Source of the DNA: Gamsiella multidivaricata
Lineage: Eukaryota > Mortierellomycota > Mortierellomycetes > Mortierellales > Mortierellaceae
Reading direction: 5' to 3'
Length of the DNA stretch: 64,000 nucleotides
Assembly: GCF_025024155.1 (NCBI RefSeq)
Contig: NW_026251775.1
Location: 62,001-126,000, forward strand
Shown: one piece after another, positions 26,988-37,189 of the stretch
Numbering within the stretch: the first letter of the stretch is position 1
How the letters are laid out: the number at the start of each line of letters is the position of its first letter
Notes under the pieces: generated by a model
What the model was told of the DNA's origin: nothing
Seen by the model: only the letters and a program-made list of their open reading frames with translations
Databases searched by the model: none
Program-made: the position numbers and the translations under genes

Positions 26988-27792
26988 CTGCATACAGTCA
27001 TCTTGATGTTCTTCACGCTTATCGTACTCATATACGACCAGTTGAAAATCCACGCCCAGATAAATGGTAGAGGACATTGAGTATCATGGAATGTAAAAAC
27101 AATGCAGCGGCAAAAAGGAAGCAATATAGATACTTACATAGCATCCGCCACATCAACCTTTTTTATTTTCTTTGGAATATAACGCTTCGATCGATATCTT
27201 CTGGTATTCTTGAAAGAGATATGCCATGCATCTGTCTTCCACGATCCACTATAAAGCCAGATTGTCCGTGTTCATAAGCAATACCCCTTCAACAGAAAGC
27301 GTTGTTGTAGCATGTCACTTACTTCGCATTGGTTGAGACTTGAGCGCTCAACACTTGCGAGAAAATCATCTCAATCTTGATTATCAATTGTAGCGCTTTG
27401 ATCTGTGAAATATAATGAAAAGCAGGATGAGCTCAGTACAAGGTCATAGGCTTAGCCCTGATGGATATTGCTCATGGTAATTAAAATGTTGTCCATGGCA
27501 TAAACTCGAAGCCAGCAGTACCTTCATTTTCGAGCGTCTCTTCAGCTGTTCTCTGTTGAGAATCTACTTCGATTGTATGTTTGTATGTAGAGTAAATGTC
27601 TAAAAATCAAGGCACTCAGCCATCTCTGCCTCGAAGCAATCAAAGTAATACCTTCCAAGCCTATTATTGTCGATGTTATTTAGGATGATGCTGATGCGAC
27701 AGTTATTCTTCTTTCAGCTTTAGAAATATGAGGCACATGTTAATAAGAAGAGACAGAGACAAAACTGGCATATCTTACATCGGTCGGCATCT
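26599..27792. other. Intergenic, start of the repeat-rich block
   Basis: No intact gene. An A31 run sits at 26955-26985. The sequence is AT-rich with scattered stops in all frames. Confidence 0.5.
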
Positions 27793-28149
27793 TCAATTAC
27801 CATATGCCGATTCCGCCTCCTTGACCACTGCATCCTGTGCCGCACATGCAAGTCTCTGCTTGGTCCAAAACTGTTCCTCATAGTGCTTCTGAAACTTGTT
27901 GAATTCGGCATTTAAAAACTCACGGCGCTTCGACGAGATTCTTGAAGACTGCAGAAGATCCTCAAACGACTTGGTCGCGGATTCTCGATAGGTCAGACCG
28001 AAGTGGGTAATGAGGTTGGTGAAGAAGACATGCTCTTTGTCCTTCCATTCAAGGGCCTAGTCCAAAAACACTTGCATCATATCATAGAGGTTCTAGACAA
28101 AGCGAGAGGTCAAAACAGGATCATAAAAGCGCTCATGTACCACATGCAT
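27793..28149 (-). pseudogene. Decayed coding fragment with two in-frame TAG stops
   Basis: One frame reads 118 codons of clear protein-like sequence: it begins MHVVHERFYDPVL, contains EHVFFTNLITHFGL, RRREFLNAEF-like and HYEEQFWTKQ segments, and ends near AESAYG. It is broken only by TAG at 28095-28093 and 28059-28057. Both fit single C-to-T changes from CAG. I do not recognise the family. It probably derives from a multicopy accessory gene, since it lies in a repeat-rich block beside another such gene. It could also be two exons if cryptic introns remove the stops; I see none. Confidence 0.5.
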
Positions 28150-28236
28150 ACCAGGACTCGCTAAGTCTGCTAGAGTTAAAGAAGCAAACCGCTAATGACA
28201 AGATGTTTCTACATGGGTATGAAATGATTGTTAAGC

Positions 28237-28261
28237 AATAATAATAATAATAATAATAATA
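28237..28261. repeat. (AAT)n microsatellite
   Basis: Eight perfect aat units. Confidence 0.95.
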
Positions 28262-28303
28262 GCGAAATGGCAATAAAGGAAAAGTCTCAATATCTGCAAC
28301 TAT

Positions 28304-28458
28304 CCTGCTGGGATTATGTGGCAGAGTGCCAGGATGGTCTGAGAGTTCATGCTGTGACAAAGACCCTAGCAATAGCGAGACTCTGCACAGTGTTGGATCC
28401 GCAAGAGAGAGAAATCTTCATTGGGCTTCAAGGTGAAGAATTCCAACGCTGAAAGGCA
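28304..28458 (+). repeat. Hairpin-rich direct repeat, copy 1
   Basis: About 155 bases that align with 28554-28714 over their whole length. They share the block gcaata(g/a)cgagactctgcacagtg and the closing ccaacgctga. The strand is arbitrary. The ends can pair (TGGGATT with AATTCCA), as can the ends of copy 2 with different bases. Confidence 0.7.
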
Positions 28459-28553
28459 AACACAACAACACCTTTACAGCCAATCACAACAAAAATTACA
28501 ATTGCTCTGATGACTAGGAAGAGCAGATTGACTTTAAAGCACGACCCAACAAA

Positions 28554-28714
28554 CCCTGCTAGAGTTGGTCAGAATGCCAGGCTTGCCTGAGGGCTCATGC
28601 TGTGACAGAGTCTCTAGCAATAACGAGACTCTGCACAGTGTCGGACCCGCAAGAGAAGTGATTCTCTTGGTGTTCAAGATTGAGTAATCTTGAGCACTCC
28701 AACGCTGAGAGGCA
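28554..28714 (+). repeat. Hairpin-rich direct repeat, copy 2
   Basis: Second copy. Consecutive perfect hairpins can be drawn: CAGGC/GCCTG, AGAGTCTC/GAGACTCT, CAAGAGAA/TTCTCTTG and CAAGATT/AATCTTG, enclosed by GTTGG/CCAAC. This looks like a structured RNA or a foldback mobile repeat. It ends about 260 bases upstream of the nuclease-like gene. Confidence 0.7.
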
Positions 28715-28971
28715 GGACAGGCTCGCCCAGTCAAATTGTAATGACTAGGAGGCTGATGGTCAGTCTCGTGCCCCTTCAACCAAAGTGAAAGGAGAAAAAA
28801 ATGGGAGGTGTTCAACTGCGATAACGATGATGACAAGAGTTAATGGATGAATATTTGCTCGAGCTCATTGATGGCCATGCGGTGCGTTTGGGGGGCTTGG
28901 AATTTTTTGGCTCTGAATACATCACTCAATTTATCTTTGAGTAATACAATACGTAGATCTCTAGTAACAAC

Positions 28972-31338
28972 ATGTCCACGAACAAACGCGCGGCGGCAAG
29001 CAAATCGAGTGACAGGAAACTCTCCAAAAAACCAACGAGCAAGTCTCTGCCAGAACCAAAAAAAGTGCCATGGAGAGATAGCCTTGGTACTCTGTTTGCA
29101 AAAGAATACTTTCGGTCATGCAGTACGCCCCGCTCCTTCAACTATCCCGATTACCTCGGGTGGACGCGCCCGCATTCCCTGAGCCGCGTACAAGCGCAGC
29201 AACATTGGGCTAATGCAATTTCCTACATGGAACAACATGATCATCAGGCTTTGAAAGACGTATCTGTAAAGATGAAGAAAGACCGATACTCCGCCAAACA
29301 TACCAAGTTCGAGAATGAGTTCTTTTTCCCGATGGAAGCCGACGAGAGGCTCAAAGCGAAGCGCAAAAAGCTGCATGAGGATGTTGACGACTTATTAACT
29401 AATGAACAGCGTCTACGATTCCGAAACAAGGCTGCTTCTGTTGCGAAGGCCTTAGAGCAAAGTAAGAATAAACTCCAAATCCTAAATCTTGGTGCTTATG
29501 GGCTATACATACTCTCGGCCTCCAGTACACGCATTAACCATATTTTACTCAACTTAAACTCTGATGTAAATCTTTCCCCGCTACAGCATCACCAGCAAGC
29601 TCGTCTTCAGCGGAACCTTCAACTACTTCGCACAGTCAAGTCACAGCCAAGCATGCAAGGGGCAAGGTATTCTTTATTGTGGGACAATCGTTTGTGTCCC
29701 ATGCCCGATCATCCATGCTTTTTCTATGTATTGTCTCATTTCCTTAAATAGCTGACAATACTTGTTGATTTTCTCCTCTTACAGATAAAGTAGACAACGA
29801 AGAACAACCACCAAGAAAAGTCAAGTTCATGGAAGCAGATCTTGCGTCTCAATCCTCACAAAGCGACGGAGGCTTTATCAGTTCAGAGCCTTCCTCAGCC
29901 CGTCTATCCTTAAATTCAATAGACTTTCGATTCATGACCACCTGGTGGGTCCAGGAACTACTTCGTCTCGATTAAAAACACCTGCCCGTCTCAGAATCCA
30001 GGACGTTGACGTTTCACAAGTACTACTCGATGCGGGGAGACAGGTCATTGCAAACCAATGCAACATTAACAACATTTCAGATCTCCTGTAAGTCAGCTTA
30101 TTTTTAAATCTCTTTGCAGTTAATTCCTGTATAGAGCATTGAATTTCATCTTCGATACCAAGTATATAAGGAAACATCTTGCTTCTGAGGTTTTTACAAA
30201 GATACCACGCGTCCCTACCCCTATTCCTGCGAATAATGAGATCCAGGTCCTGTCTGAATGTTCAATATTTGCCGCGACACATTCATTCCTGGAAACCAAA
30301 CAATTCTTCAGGAACCACATTCAGGCGGGGACTGTCATCGAGGAAGTCCTGAAAGCCTACACCACTAGGCCAACCCTTTGGCGGGACCTTTCTCTCCAGT
30401 CTTCAGCAGAGCTTACACCGCCCCGAAATGGAGACACATCCACAGACGCCGTGGTGGAGAGCATTATCATTGGAGTGTTTGGGGGCCTCGATGCTGCAGA
30501 CCACTGGTAGTTAGTATTTTTTAGATCGTCCATTGCTTGTCTTCATGAAGCCTAAATGACCTACTAACGTATTTCAATATTCATGAATTCGATTATAAAA
30601 TATTGTTCCAGGAGAAGGTATTCCATTCCGACGCCACAGGGATTTGAAGAGAAATATATACCGGATTATTACGCTGAGAAGGTCGGCCTACCTTTTATTG
30701 TTGTCGAGGTAAAAAAGCCGGAAGTTGAACCAGACATGCCTGAGTGTGACAGAGACGGGCGCAAACTTCCCTGCATAATGAAGGTCATGCTTGACAGACT
30801 TTTGCAGCTGGGGTCCCTGAGCCGGTTGTCGTTGGCCTTCTCATTTGTGGTATGTCCCCTCACATACACATCGAATTAAGTGTATAGTGCTGCAGGTGTA
30901 CTTATTCTTAACTTTGCGTTGGTTCCTATTTCTCAGCCTCCCGTTGTGGTGTCGTAGCAATGACTCTCAAGTACGAAGCGATTTACATGTATGAGACCCT
31001 GGGAGAATTCGAACTGCCAAGAAACAATTTACAGTTAGGCCTACTTTTACCAGCACTCAGTCCGCTGATTGCAATTCAGGTAAGTCAGATTGTTTTAATA
31101 CTTTTGCTGTAACCAATTCATCTATCAAGGCTTACAGTGTTTTTCTGTTAATATGTGGTAGAGGGTGGCCAAAACAACCTTGGAGGCGATTAACAATCGC
31201 GTCATTGACCATGACCCAACAGCGAGATGGAGGCGTCCCTCCTACTATATTCGGGGAATAAAAATCCCGGCACCGCCGCCACTACCACCACCATCAACCG
31301 TTGATTCCGATGCCGATGATGACCAGGAAGCCAAGTGA
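28972..31338 (+). CDS. PD-(D/E)xK nuclease-like accessory protein, frame-broken
   Basis: Multicopy-type accessory gene; I infer the family from style. Exons by splice signals: 28972-29461, 29587-29666, 29785-30087, 30135-30506, 30612-30849, 30937-31079, 31162-31338, about 590 residues. The N-terminus is basic (MSTNKRAAASKSSDRK), then helical and charged. The core in exon 5 reads GFEEKYIPDYYAEK then PFIVVEVKKP, which matches the E...D...ExK pattern of the PD-(D/E)xK nuclease fold, followed by helices and strands (KVMLDRLLQ, EPVVVGLLI, MTLKYEAIYMYETLG). The tail is Pro-rich and acidic. Three places need one extra base to keep the frame: near 29662 (G4), between about 29830 and 29925, and near 30807 (G4). 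All other junctions close in phase. Either a young pseudogene or sequence errors. Such nuclease domains occur in eukaryotic effector and transposon-derived families (Crinkler/REase type). Confidence 0.6.
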
Positions 31339-31447
31339 CATAAGAGTGCGACGTCAGCTCCTTGCATATCAATGTCATTAATAGCAAATAAATTCCCTGC
31401 AAATTGCGGCAATACCTCTCAGGCTTATCACTATCTCTCCCAGCCAA

Positions 31448-31678
31448 ATGAGAAGTACTCTTAAAGCGCTATCAGTTGCCCCCTTGCTCACCAGTAACGC
31501 CTCCAAGGACACGGGAGACATTTGTAGGTTGGCGATATGGTCCAAACGCATGCTAAACCAGCCAAACGAACAGTATTTCGGCGCCGAAGATGTCTGCATC
31601 CCATTCTTCCAAATAGTGTCCACCACATGCACATTATATCAAACGAAGCGTGTCGACACATTGTGTGTGCTGCAATAA
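31448..31678 (+). pseudogene. Possible coding fragment downstream of the nuclease-like gene
   Basis: A 76-codon open frame with protein-like composition (DICRLAIWSKRML, EDVCIPFFQIVSTT). I do not recognise it. It could be a remnant exon of a neighbouring copy of the same accessory family. The minus frame over the same stretch is also open, so orientation is uncertain. Confidence 0.3.
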
Positions 31679-32400
31679 GTATGGGGACAGGGGTCTAGGA
31701 GACAGGGTTAGGATCAAGAATGATTGATGTTTATTGTGGTGGTGATGGACTACATATACATGCCTGGAATAAGGTGTCGGTTCATGAGTAGCAGCCGATT
31801 GGAGGGGGTCATGGTATTAATGAGCTGCTCTATCCATGCCGCTACTCTTTCATAGTTGCGGTTGCAGTGCAAGTTGGCGAGATAGATGCTGGCCTATATT
31901 ACCATGGCCTGTACACCTCATCGGCCAGAAAGATGCCAAAGCACTGAAATAAAGATTTGGGGAGTTCATCGATATTTTAAATCAACAAAGAGATTCCGAT
32001 CATAATAGGCCTAAAAATCGCAAGGATCGATATTGATCCTCATTTTTCGATTCTCGCTTTTTGTTGGTTGCTGCATTATCGTAATTCGGCCATCATTCTT
32101 AGTCCAATCAAAAAAAAAAAAGCTGTTTCCTGTCTGAGGCCCTACATATGAATACTTGCATGTTACCAACGCGTTGCCAATTCGGGATCAACGCGGTCGA
32201 AATTCTTGACACTGCTTACTACATGTTCGAAGGAATTCAATAAAACTAGGAAAGTTAGGGCGATACCATCGCGAAACCAAAGTATCTACCCTTGCATCTA
32301 ATGATCCACAGGCTCGCTCTTTAAAAAGCCTTTTTTTTATTTCTTTTTTTGTAGGGAAGTTTGTCGATTGACCCTGCGAATCCATCACACCTAACTGGCA
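31679..32400. other. Intergenic, nothing recognised
   Basis: Low coding content in all frames. The last 35 bases (about 32366-32400) belong to a short sequence that recurs at 32590-32640 (gaatc(c/t)atca(c/g)ac...actggcaa type). Confidence 0.4.
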
Positions 32401-32417
32401 ATGATCTACTACGCTCG

Positions 32418-32449
<32 letters not shown>

Positions 32450-32525
32450 GAGGATCCACAAATACATGGAATTTATTAACGGTGGTACGAAGGAAACATG
32501 CACGTGGATGATCTACTACAGTCGT
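32401..32525 (-). mobile_element. 5'-truncated LINE tail with target-site duplication
   Basis: A T28 run (32419-32446), i.e. a poly-A tail on the minus strand, is followed by about 60 bases that match the 3' end of the LINE family at 40339 and 37217 (aacga..atccacaaatacatgg type). It is flanked by 18-base direct repeats, 32401-32418 and 32508-32525, which agree at 16 positions. Confidence 0.75.
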
Positions 32526-32809
32526 CTCGCGCGAAAAACGTGAAAAGCGCGAAGTTTTTTTTTATAACAGTTTGTCTCTCGAGCCAAATAACTCTTCGAA
32601 TCTATCAGACTAACTAGCAACGATCTACTGCAGTTATTCTCTCCGCCAAGCAGAGCCGATCCACAGTCGCCAGTTGATTTTTTTTATTAACATAATCCAT
32701 ATGGCCCATAGTCGGGTTACATTCCCCAGGCCTGCCCCTAGGGCCTGCGCAACAATTGGCATACTTCATCAGTGTGTTAAAAGCTGAAAACTCTTTGTTA
32801 CAAAAAAGG

Positions 32810-32865
32810 TACTTTTTTTTTTATTAACATAAATCCCCATGAGCACGAGACGCATGGTACATGAG
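32810..32865 (-). mobile_element. LINE 3' tail, second family
   Basis: T-rich run followed by attaacataaatccccatgag and gcacgagacgcatgg. This is the reverse complement of a retroelement 3' end that recurs at 32943, 37840 and, in opposite orientation, 41204. Confidence 0.65.
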
Positions 32866-32924
32866 CACGAGAGTTACAAAAACGCGCCTTCCCCATCTCC
32901 TCCATAGCTATCAACTTCCTCCTC

Positions 32925-33055
32925 CCTTACGGGCTGGCCCGCTTTTTTTTTTTTATTATTTTTATTATTAAGATAAATCCACATGAGCACGAGACGAATG
33001 GTCCGCAAAGGCCTTGAAGCCCTAGATGCCTTCCCTTGCGGGCCCGCCCGCGTAA
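32925..33055 (-). mobile_element. LINE 3' tail, second family, longer copy
   Basis: T-rich run then about 90 bases that match 37840-37912 (gcacgagacgaatggtccgc, aaaggccttgaagcc). The flanks cccttacgggctggcccgc and cccttgcgggcccgcccgc resemble a diverged target-site duplication. Confidence 0.65.
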
Positions 33056-33165
33056 AAGAGCCCAGGATGCTCAAAAAGGTTGCAGCCGGCGCCGACACGT
33101 GACATAAAAACTTGCAATATAGAGTTTCTGGAACTTTAAACATTAACGAAAACCGTCTATCGTGC

Positions 33166-33172
33166 GCGACTT

Positions 33173-33213
<41 letters not shown>

Positions 33214-33238
33214 GTGTGTTCAATCCACACAAGTCGCA
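33166..33238 (+). tRNA. tRNA-Phe (GAA)
   Basis: 73 nt folding as a cloverleaf: acceptor GCGACTT/AAGTCGC with discriminator A, D arm GCTC/GAGC, anticodon stem TCAGA/TCTGA with loop CTGAAGA (anticodon GAA at 33199-33201), T arm GTGTG/CACAC with loop TTCAATC. No intron. A box TAGCTCAGTTGG and B box GTTCAATCC are present for RNA polymerase III. Confidence 0.95.
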
Positions 33239-33371
33239 GTGACCAAGCAAGGACCTCCTCACAAATGAGGTTGTCCTTCACTTTTCGTTCATCTGCAGCC
33301 GAAACGGAATGTCTGCGGAGGTGAACCTGCGGATGAATTTGACTATGACCCTTCAGCAAACTTGGTAACCT

Positions 33372-33718
33372 GGGTTGTCAGTCTTATTTGACAGCCCATA
33401 CGGAAACCCACGTAGTTGATTGTCCCAATACCATTCCTGTGTTCACACGGCGACTGATTCACGAGAGGATCTGCTGTTTACGCTCAGGTTGCCTTTATCT
33501 TCGGTTAATGCACCAAGCATCTTCCTGCAGGGGTTGTCAAGTAAGAGTGACAACCCATCCAAAAATCCATGTAGCTCGTTCAGCCTGAAAATCGAACCGC
33601 GACACTTGCATTATGAAAGGTCTATTTTTTACGCTCCAGGATGCCTTTATCTTCGGTAAATACATCAAACATTTTACGTGGCTTTTCTGCAGGGGTTGTC
33701 AAACAAGAATGACAGCCC
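33372..33718. repeat. Three evenly spaced identical-stem hairpins
   Basis: Hairpins at 33372-33397, 33531-33556 and 33693-33718. Each has a 9-bp stem opened by GGGTTGTCA and closed by TGACA(A/G)CCC, and each loop is exactly 8 nt with a different sequence. They start 159 and 162 bases apart. The DNA between them is also partly repeated (gcctttatcttcggt(t/a)aat and ctgcag just before each later hairpin), so this is a diverged tandem array of about 160-bp units, starting 134 bases after the tRNA. Confidence 0.85.
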
Positions 33719-33782
33719 AGGTTGTTAATTAAATCCTCACTCTTATCATATTAGGATCGCTGTGTCTTGCATCACCAACACA

Positions 33783-33884
33783 ATGTCCAGCGAAGCATGC
33801 GACTTTTTTGAGAGGGAGGATAAAGAGCTGCTCGCCAAGGCTCGCGAAGATTTCGTGAAGAATATCGGCGAGAAACAGGTGTAG
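33783..33884 (+). CDS. Possible small ORF or orphan first exon
   Basis: 33 codons beginning MSSEACDFFEREDKELL, hydrophilic and helical in appearance. The frame ends at TAG right after CAG|GTGTAG, so a splice donor is possible. No downstream exon was found. Unrecognised. Confidence 0.25.
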   Translation: MSSEACDFFEREDKELLAKAREDFVKNIGEKQV

Positions 33885-34920
33885 GTTTACGCCTTTGCGT
33901 CCGGAAATAATTCAGTAAATGATTAGGAGATTTGATCATTTCTGTTCGATGTCACAACCTTCTTGCCATCAGGAAATCTTCCTGAGGCATATTGTTATGA
34001 AGTATTCTGTCACTGCAGTTCCTTTAATGTCATCTAACGTAAAGCACAAATTTCAATGCTTAAAGGTTCGAAATCTTAGGTAAGACCGTGCAATTCATCT
34101 TTCATTCGGTGACAGCGACGGTATCGCGACCGGCCTGCTTGTTCTTGCAAGGTCGCTCTCAGGACATCGATAGCGCTTTCATTATTATGAAAAAAGAGCG
34201 TATTATTGCGGAAGCGCTTTCTACTTGTTAATTTTTATCCAGTACTCGATAAATATGTATTCTGCTAAGTATCACGCGTACGATGAACGATCACCTTGTC
34301 CTTTAAAAATAATGATACTCATTGTTAAAAAAACAAAAGTACCTGCCTTGTAAGCTGTTGCTGCTGTATAAGTTTGTTCCGCAAGGAAATGCAAAATTGA
34401 TTATGGGATCATGAGAACCTGAAGAATTGTGTCTTTGAAGGCGGCAGCCCGAAAAGGCATGTCTTCTTTCCTTGATCAAATCTGACCTTCCTGCTTAAGA
34501 ACTGAATACCACTTTTGGTGAGGTGTCCGCATAACGTCCAAGAACCCACTGCACGAATGCATTGTAATCCCCACGATCACACGTCCTCGGCGAGGAGATC
34601 TTCATCCTCCAGATAAATAATTCTCATGCATTGTATGACATAGCTAATCCATTCTTCTCAAATAACCTCTTCAATAAAATCTTCTTTCTGCGCACCATAA
34701 AAAGAGGAGTTTAAGACTTGACAAAGATCAAAGTGGAATCTTATTGGTGCTTCCAATACCTAGCGGGATATCCATCGCTGGCTTCCCAGGACTAGCCTCC
34801 CAGTGAACGCGACCTTTCGGCATCCGAAAAATAAAATAAAAAAAAGTAGCCGAAATACTCCTTCACACATCTTCAAATTACTATTATTTTAAGGTTTATT
34901 AACAGAAATCAAACAGCAAG
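33885..34920. other. Intergenic with faint coding traces
   Basis: Mostly non-coding. On the minus strand around 34510-34690 short protein-like stretches (for example GDYNAFVQWVLGRYADT) are broken by stops and frame changes, which suggests an old decayed gene. Nothing identifiable. Confidence 0.35.
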
Positions 34921-34929
34921 TCATCCGCT

Positions 34930-35000
34930 CCAACTATGTCGCGACGGATCCATATTTCATAATCAATGACAGCATGAGTGGTGTGCTGTCTCGCAAAGAT
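34930..35000 (-). mobile_element. Fragment of LINE 3' untranslated region
   Basis: About 65 bases (cgacggatccatatttcata... gcatgagtggtgtgct) match 40447-40503 in the 3' part of the LINE copy further right, allowing scattered mismatches. Confidence 0.55.
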
Positions 35001-35544
35001 ATCTTGTTGGTGCTACAGATCGAAAAGCTAATGGCGTTCTGTAAGACCTGTGGAGGAACGAGGAACAACGAGTGCGGGGCGAGGGGACACAAGCGAACAA
35101 AGTAAGTAAACGAAGACGAGTGTGAAAGGCGAATGTTTATTGGCTAGACTACTTGTGAGTATATGAACTGAGACTCCACTACATAGTCTGTCCTATCTTA
35201 TATATCAATATATCAATATATATCAGAGAAATAAAGGTCCTGATTAGTAATCCATGGTTCTAGACATTTCTCAGTGCTGACTTTGTTCATGGAGCTTTCT
35301 GTGATAACGGCGAAGCTGATCCATTTTAGATGCGTCTAGCGTCACATGACAGTACTAATCAGAGCTAAACTCTGACACGTTCCCTTCTGCCCCGTCGTCG
35401 ATCAGGATCCGTCCGGAGCAGTTGTGGACAGTACCGATGAAAGTGAGAAATTGGCGAGAATGTTTGTAGACGGTGTTGAAAGACTGAAGACAAATAGTGT
35501 TGCGACGGTGGTGTTTGTTGCAGGTATTAGTGTAGGGAACAGGT
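35001..35544. other. AT-rich flank of the Gag remnant
   Basis: No gene seen. Contains a short atatatcaatatatcaatata stretch near 35200-35225. I looked for an LTR matching the sequence right of 36775 and did not find one. Confidence 0.4.
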
Positions 35545-35644
35545 GAGGTCGAGGAGAGAGATGAGGTCGAGGAGAGAGATGAGGTCGAGGGAAGAGATGG
35601 GGTCGAGGGAAGAGATGGGGTCGAGGGAAGAGATGAGGTCGAGA
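35545..35644. repeat. 18-bp minisatellite
   Basis: About five to six copies of gaggtcgaggagagagat and close variants. On the minus strand it would encode repeated RPHLFP/RPHLSP hexapeptides. Confidence 0.9.
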
Positions 35645-35796
35645 GGGAAGATGAGAAGGCAATTGATTTGGTTGTCAGGGTCGAGGTCTTGACGTGAGCA
35701 TGATGAAAATCGTTGTTACATTTTGCTTGAAATCACGACTGCGCCCATGTCTATCCAGGGGTTGTGGGCATGGCGATCGGGCGAAGCTGGCCTGGC

Positions 35797-36774
35797 TCAC
35801 AGCTCGCCCTGGCCTTTTCTCGACTCGCCAGCTGTCTGGGAGCCTGTTTCAATATCGTTGAATGCTCTATCACCCCTGCAGTTCTTGGAAATGCGGCCTG
35901 AAATACGGCATCGATGACAAAGACCATGTCGGATATGGTATTCGCGTGTGGCAGCGTCGAGTTTGGGGAGGGATGGACGCAATGATGAACGAGCGGTGTG
36001 TTGAGGGCGCTGGCGAATGCTGGCGACGGTGGTTGTCTTGGCTAAGGTGGTGAGGTTGGTGAGGAGGACGTTCATTGCGTCCAGGTCCATGGGCTCGGCG
36101 GATGAGGGGGCGGTTGGGACAGAGATCGTGGTGGCAGTGTTGGGATTGGTGGGGTGTAAGATGCTGTGGACGATGATAGCTTGCTGGATAGCGGCATCCA
36201 GCGTCGTCGGTTGTCTAAGTCGCACCTCCTTGCTGGTTTTGGGTTCCAGTCCGACCATGTAATTGTACAGCGCTGTGTCCATGTCCATATTCGGAATGAG
36301 CCGCAGGTGACGCTTGAAACGGCTCGTATACTCTGCCACTGTAAGGGTTTTCTGGCGAAGCTTGGTCAGTTCTAGACGAGCGGTATTAGCAGTATCCGGC
36401 GGCGTGAAGGCTTTCAGGAAGGCTTTGCGAAAGTCATTCCAAGGGGTCTCGATGGTGAGGCCAGAAGCTTGCCACCAAGCTTTAGCATCTCCCACGAGGC
36501 TCAGGACAGCGTATCGAACCCACTTGCTCTGAATAAGCTCGATGATAGCGAAATACTTTTCCTGGCTCTCGATGAAGTTGAGAGCTTCGACGGCGTCGAT
36601 AGCGCCATTGTATGGATTCGGTTTCTGTGGTTTGAAGACCGTGGCAAGTGTGCGGGCTGTATCGTTGGCTATTGACTCGGAAGCGGAGGCGATGGCGTGA
36701 AACGCGTTGGCAAAGGCTTGTTGGGCATCGTCCGAGATTTTCAGGGCCGAGAGTGTTCGTGAGAGTTGTTCCAT
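35797..36774 (-). pseudogene. Ty3/Gypsy-like Gag remnant
   Basis: 325 codons starting MEQLSRTLSALKI. The middle matches the retrotransposon capsid (Retrotrans_gag) pattern: KPNPYNGAID, NFIESQEKYF, VLSLVGDAKAWW, FRKAFLKAFTP and VAEYTSRFKRHL. The C-terminal zinc knuckle is damaged: the order is C-x2-C then Arg where the His should be, then Cys. No protease, reverse transcriptase or integrase was found to the left, and I see no LTR pair. A dead fragment of a retrotransposon. Confidence 0.75.
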
Positions 36775-36811
36775 GGTATGTGTTCTTGACAGGTCGAATG
36801 AAAATGCTGAT

Positions 36812-36865
36812 GATTCAATGGTTCAATGGTTCAATGGTTCAATGGTTCAGTGGTTCAGTGGTTCC
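36812..36865. repeat. 8-bp tandem repeat
   Basis: Six to seven copies of ttcaatgg or ttcagtgg just upstream of the Gag start codon (minus orientation). Confidence 0.9.
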
Positions 36866-37189
36866 GAGGGATGGTTCGAGGTTTCCTTCGCCACCAAGCA
36901 AACAGTCGGTGGGTCGGAATGGTCAAGGGGCTCTAGGGTTGAATCAGTGGTTTATTCGACGATTGATTGCTATCTCATCCTACGTTCAAAGAGCTACTAT
37001 ATACGAAGGATATGGCTAAACAAAGTAGCGCTGGAATACTCTAGAAACTGGGCGAAGCATTCTTATGACGATGACATCATTCTCGAATAAACCGTTGTAC
37101 CTGTCGCAACAAGCTTTCTTTCTTTCATGATCGCCAACATCGGCAGCATACCATGCAACTCCTTGACCTCGCGTTCAGTCAGCAGGACT

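Noticed and set aside
28057..28095. TAG read as glutamine in the broken fragment
   Set aside because: Other genes in the window use TAG as a normal stop (for example GPALPP1 and DUG3), so code change is unlikely.
33372..33718. CRISPR array
   Set aside because: The repeats are hairpins in 160-bp units, only three copies, in a eukaryotic genome.
35001..37100. LTR pair around the Gag remnant
   Set aside because: I compared the two flanks by eye and found no matching terminal repeats.
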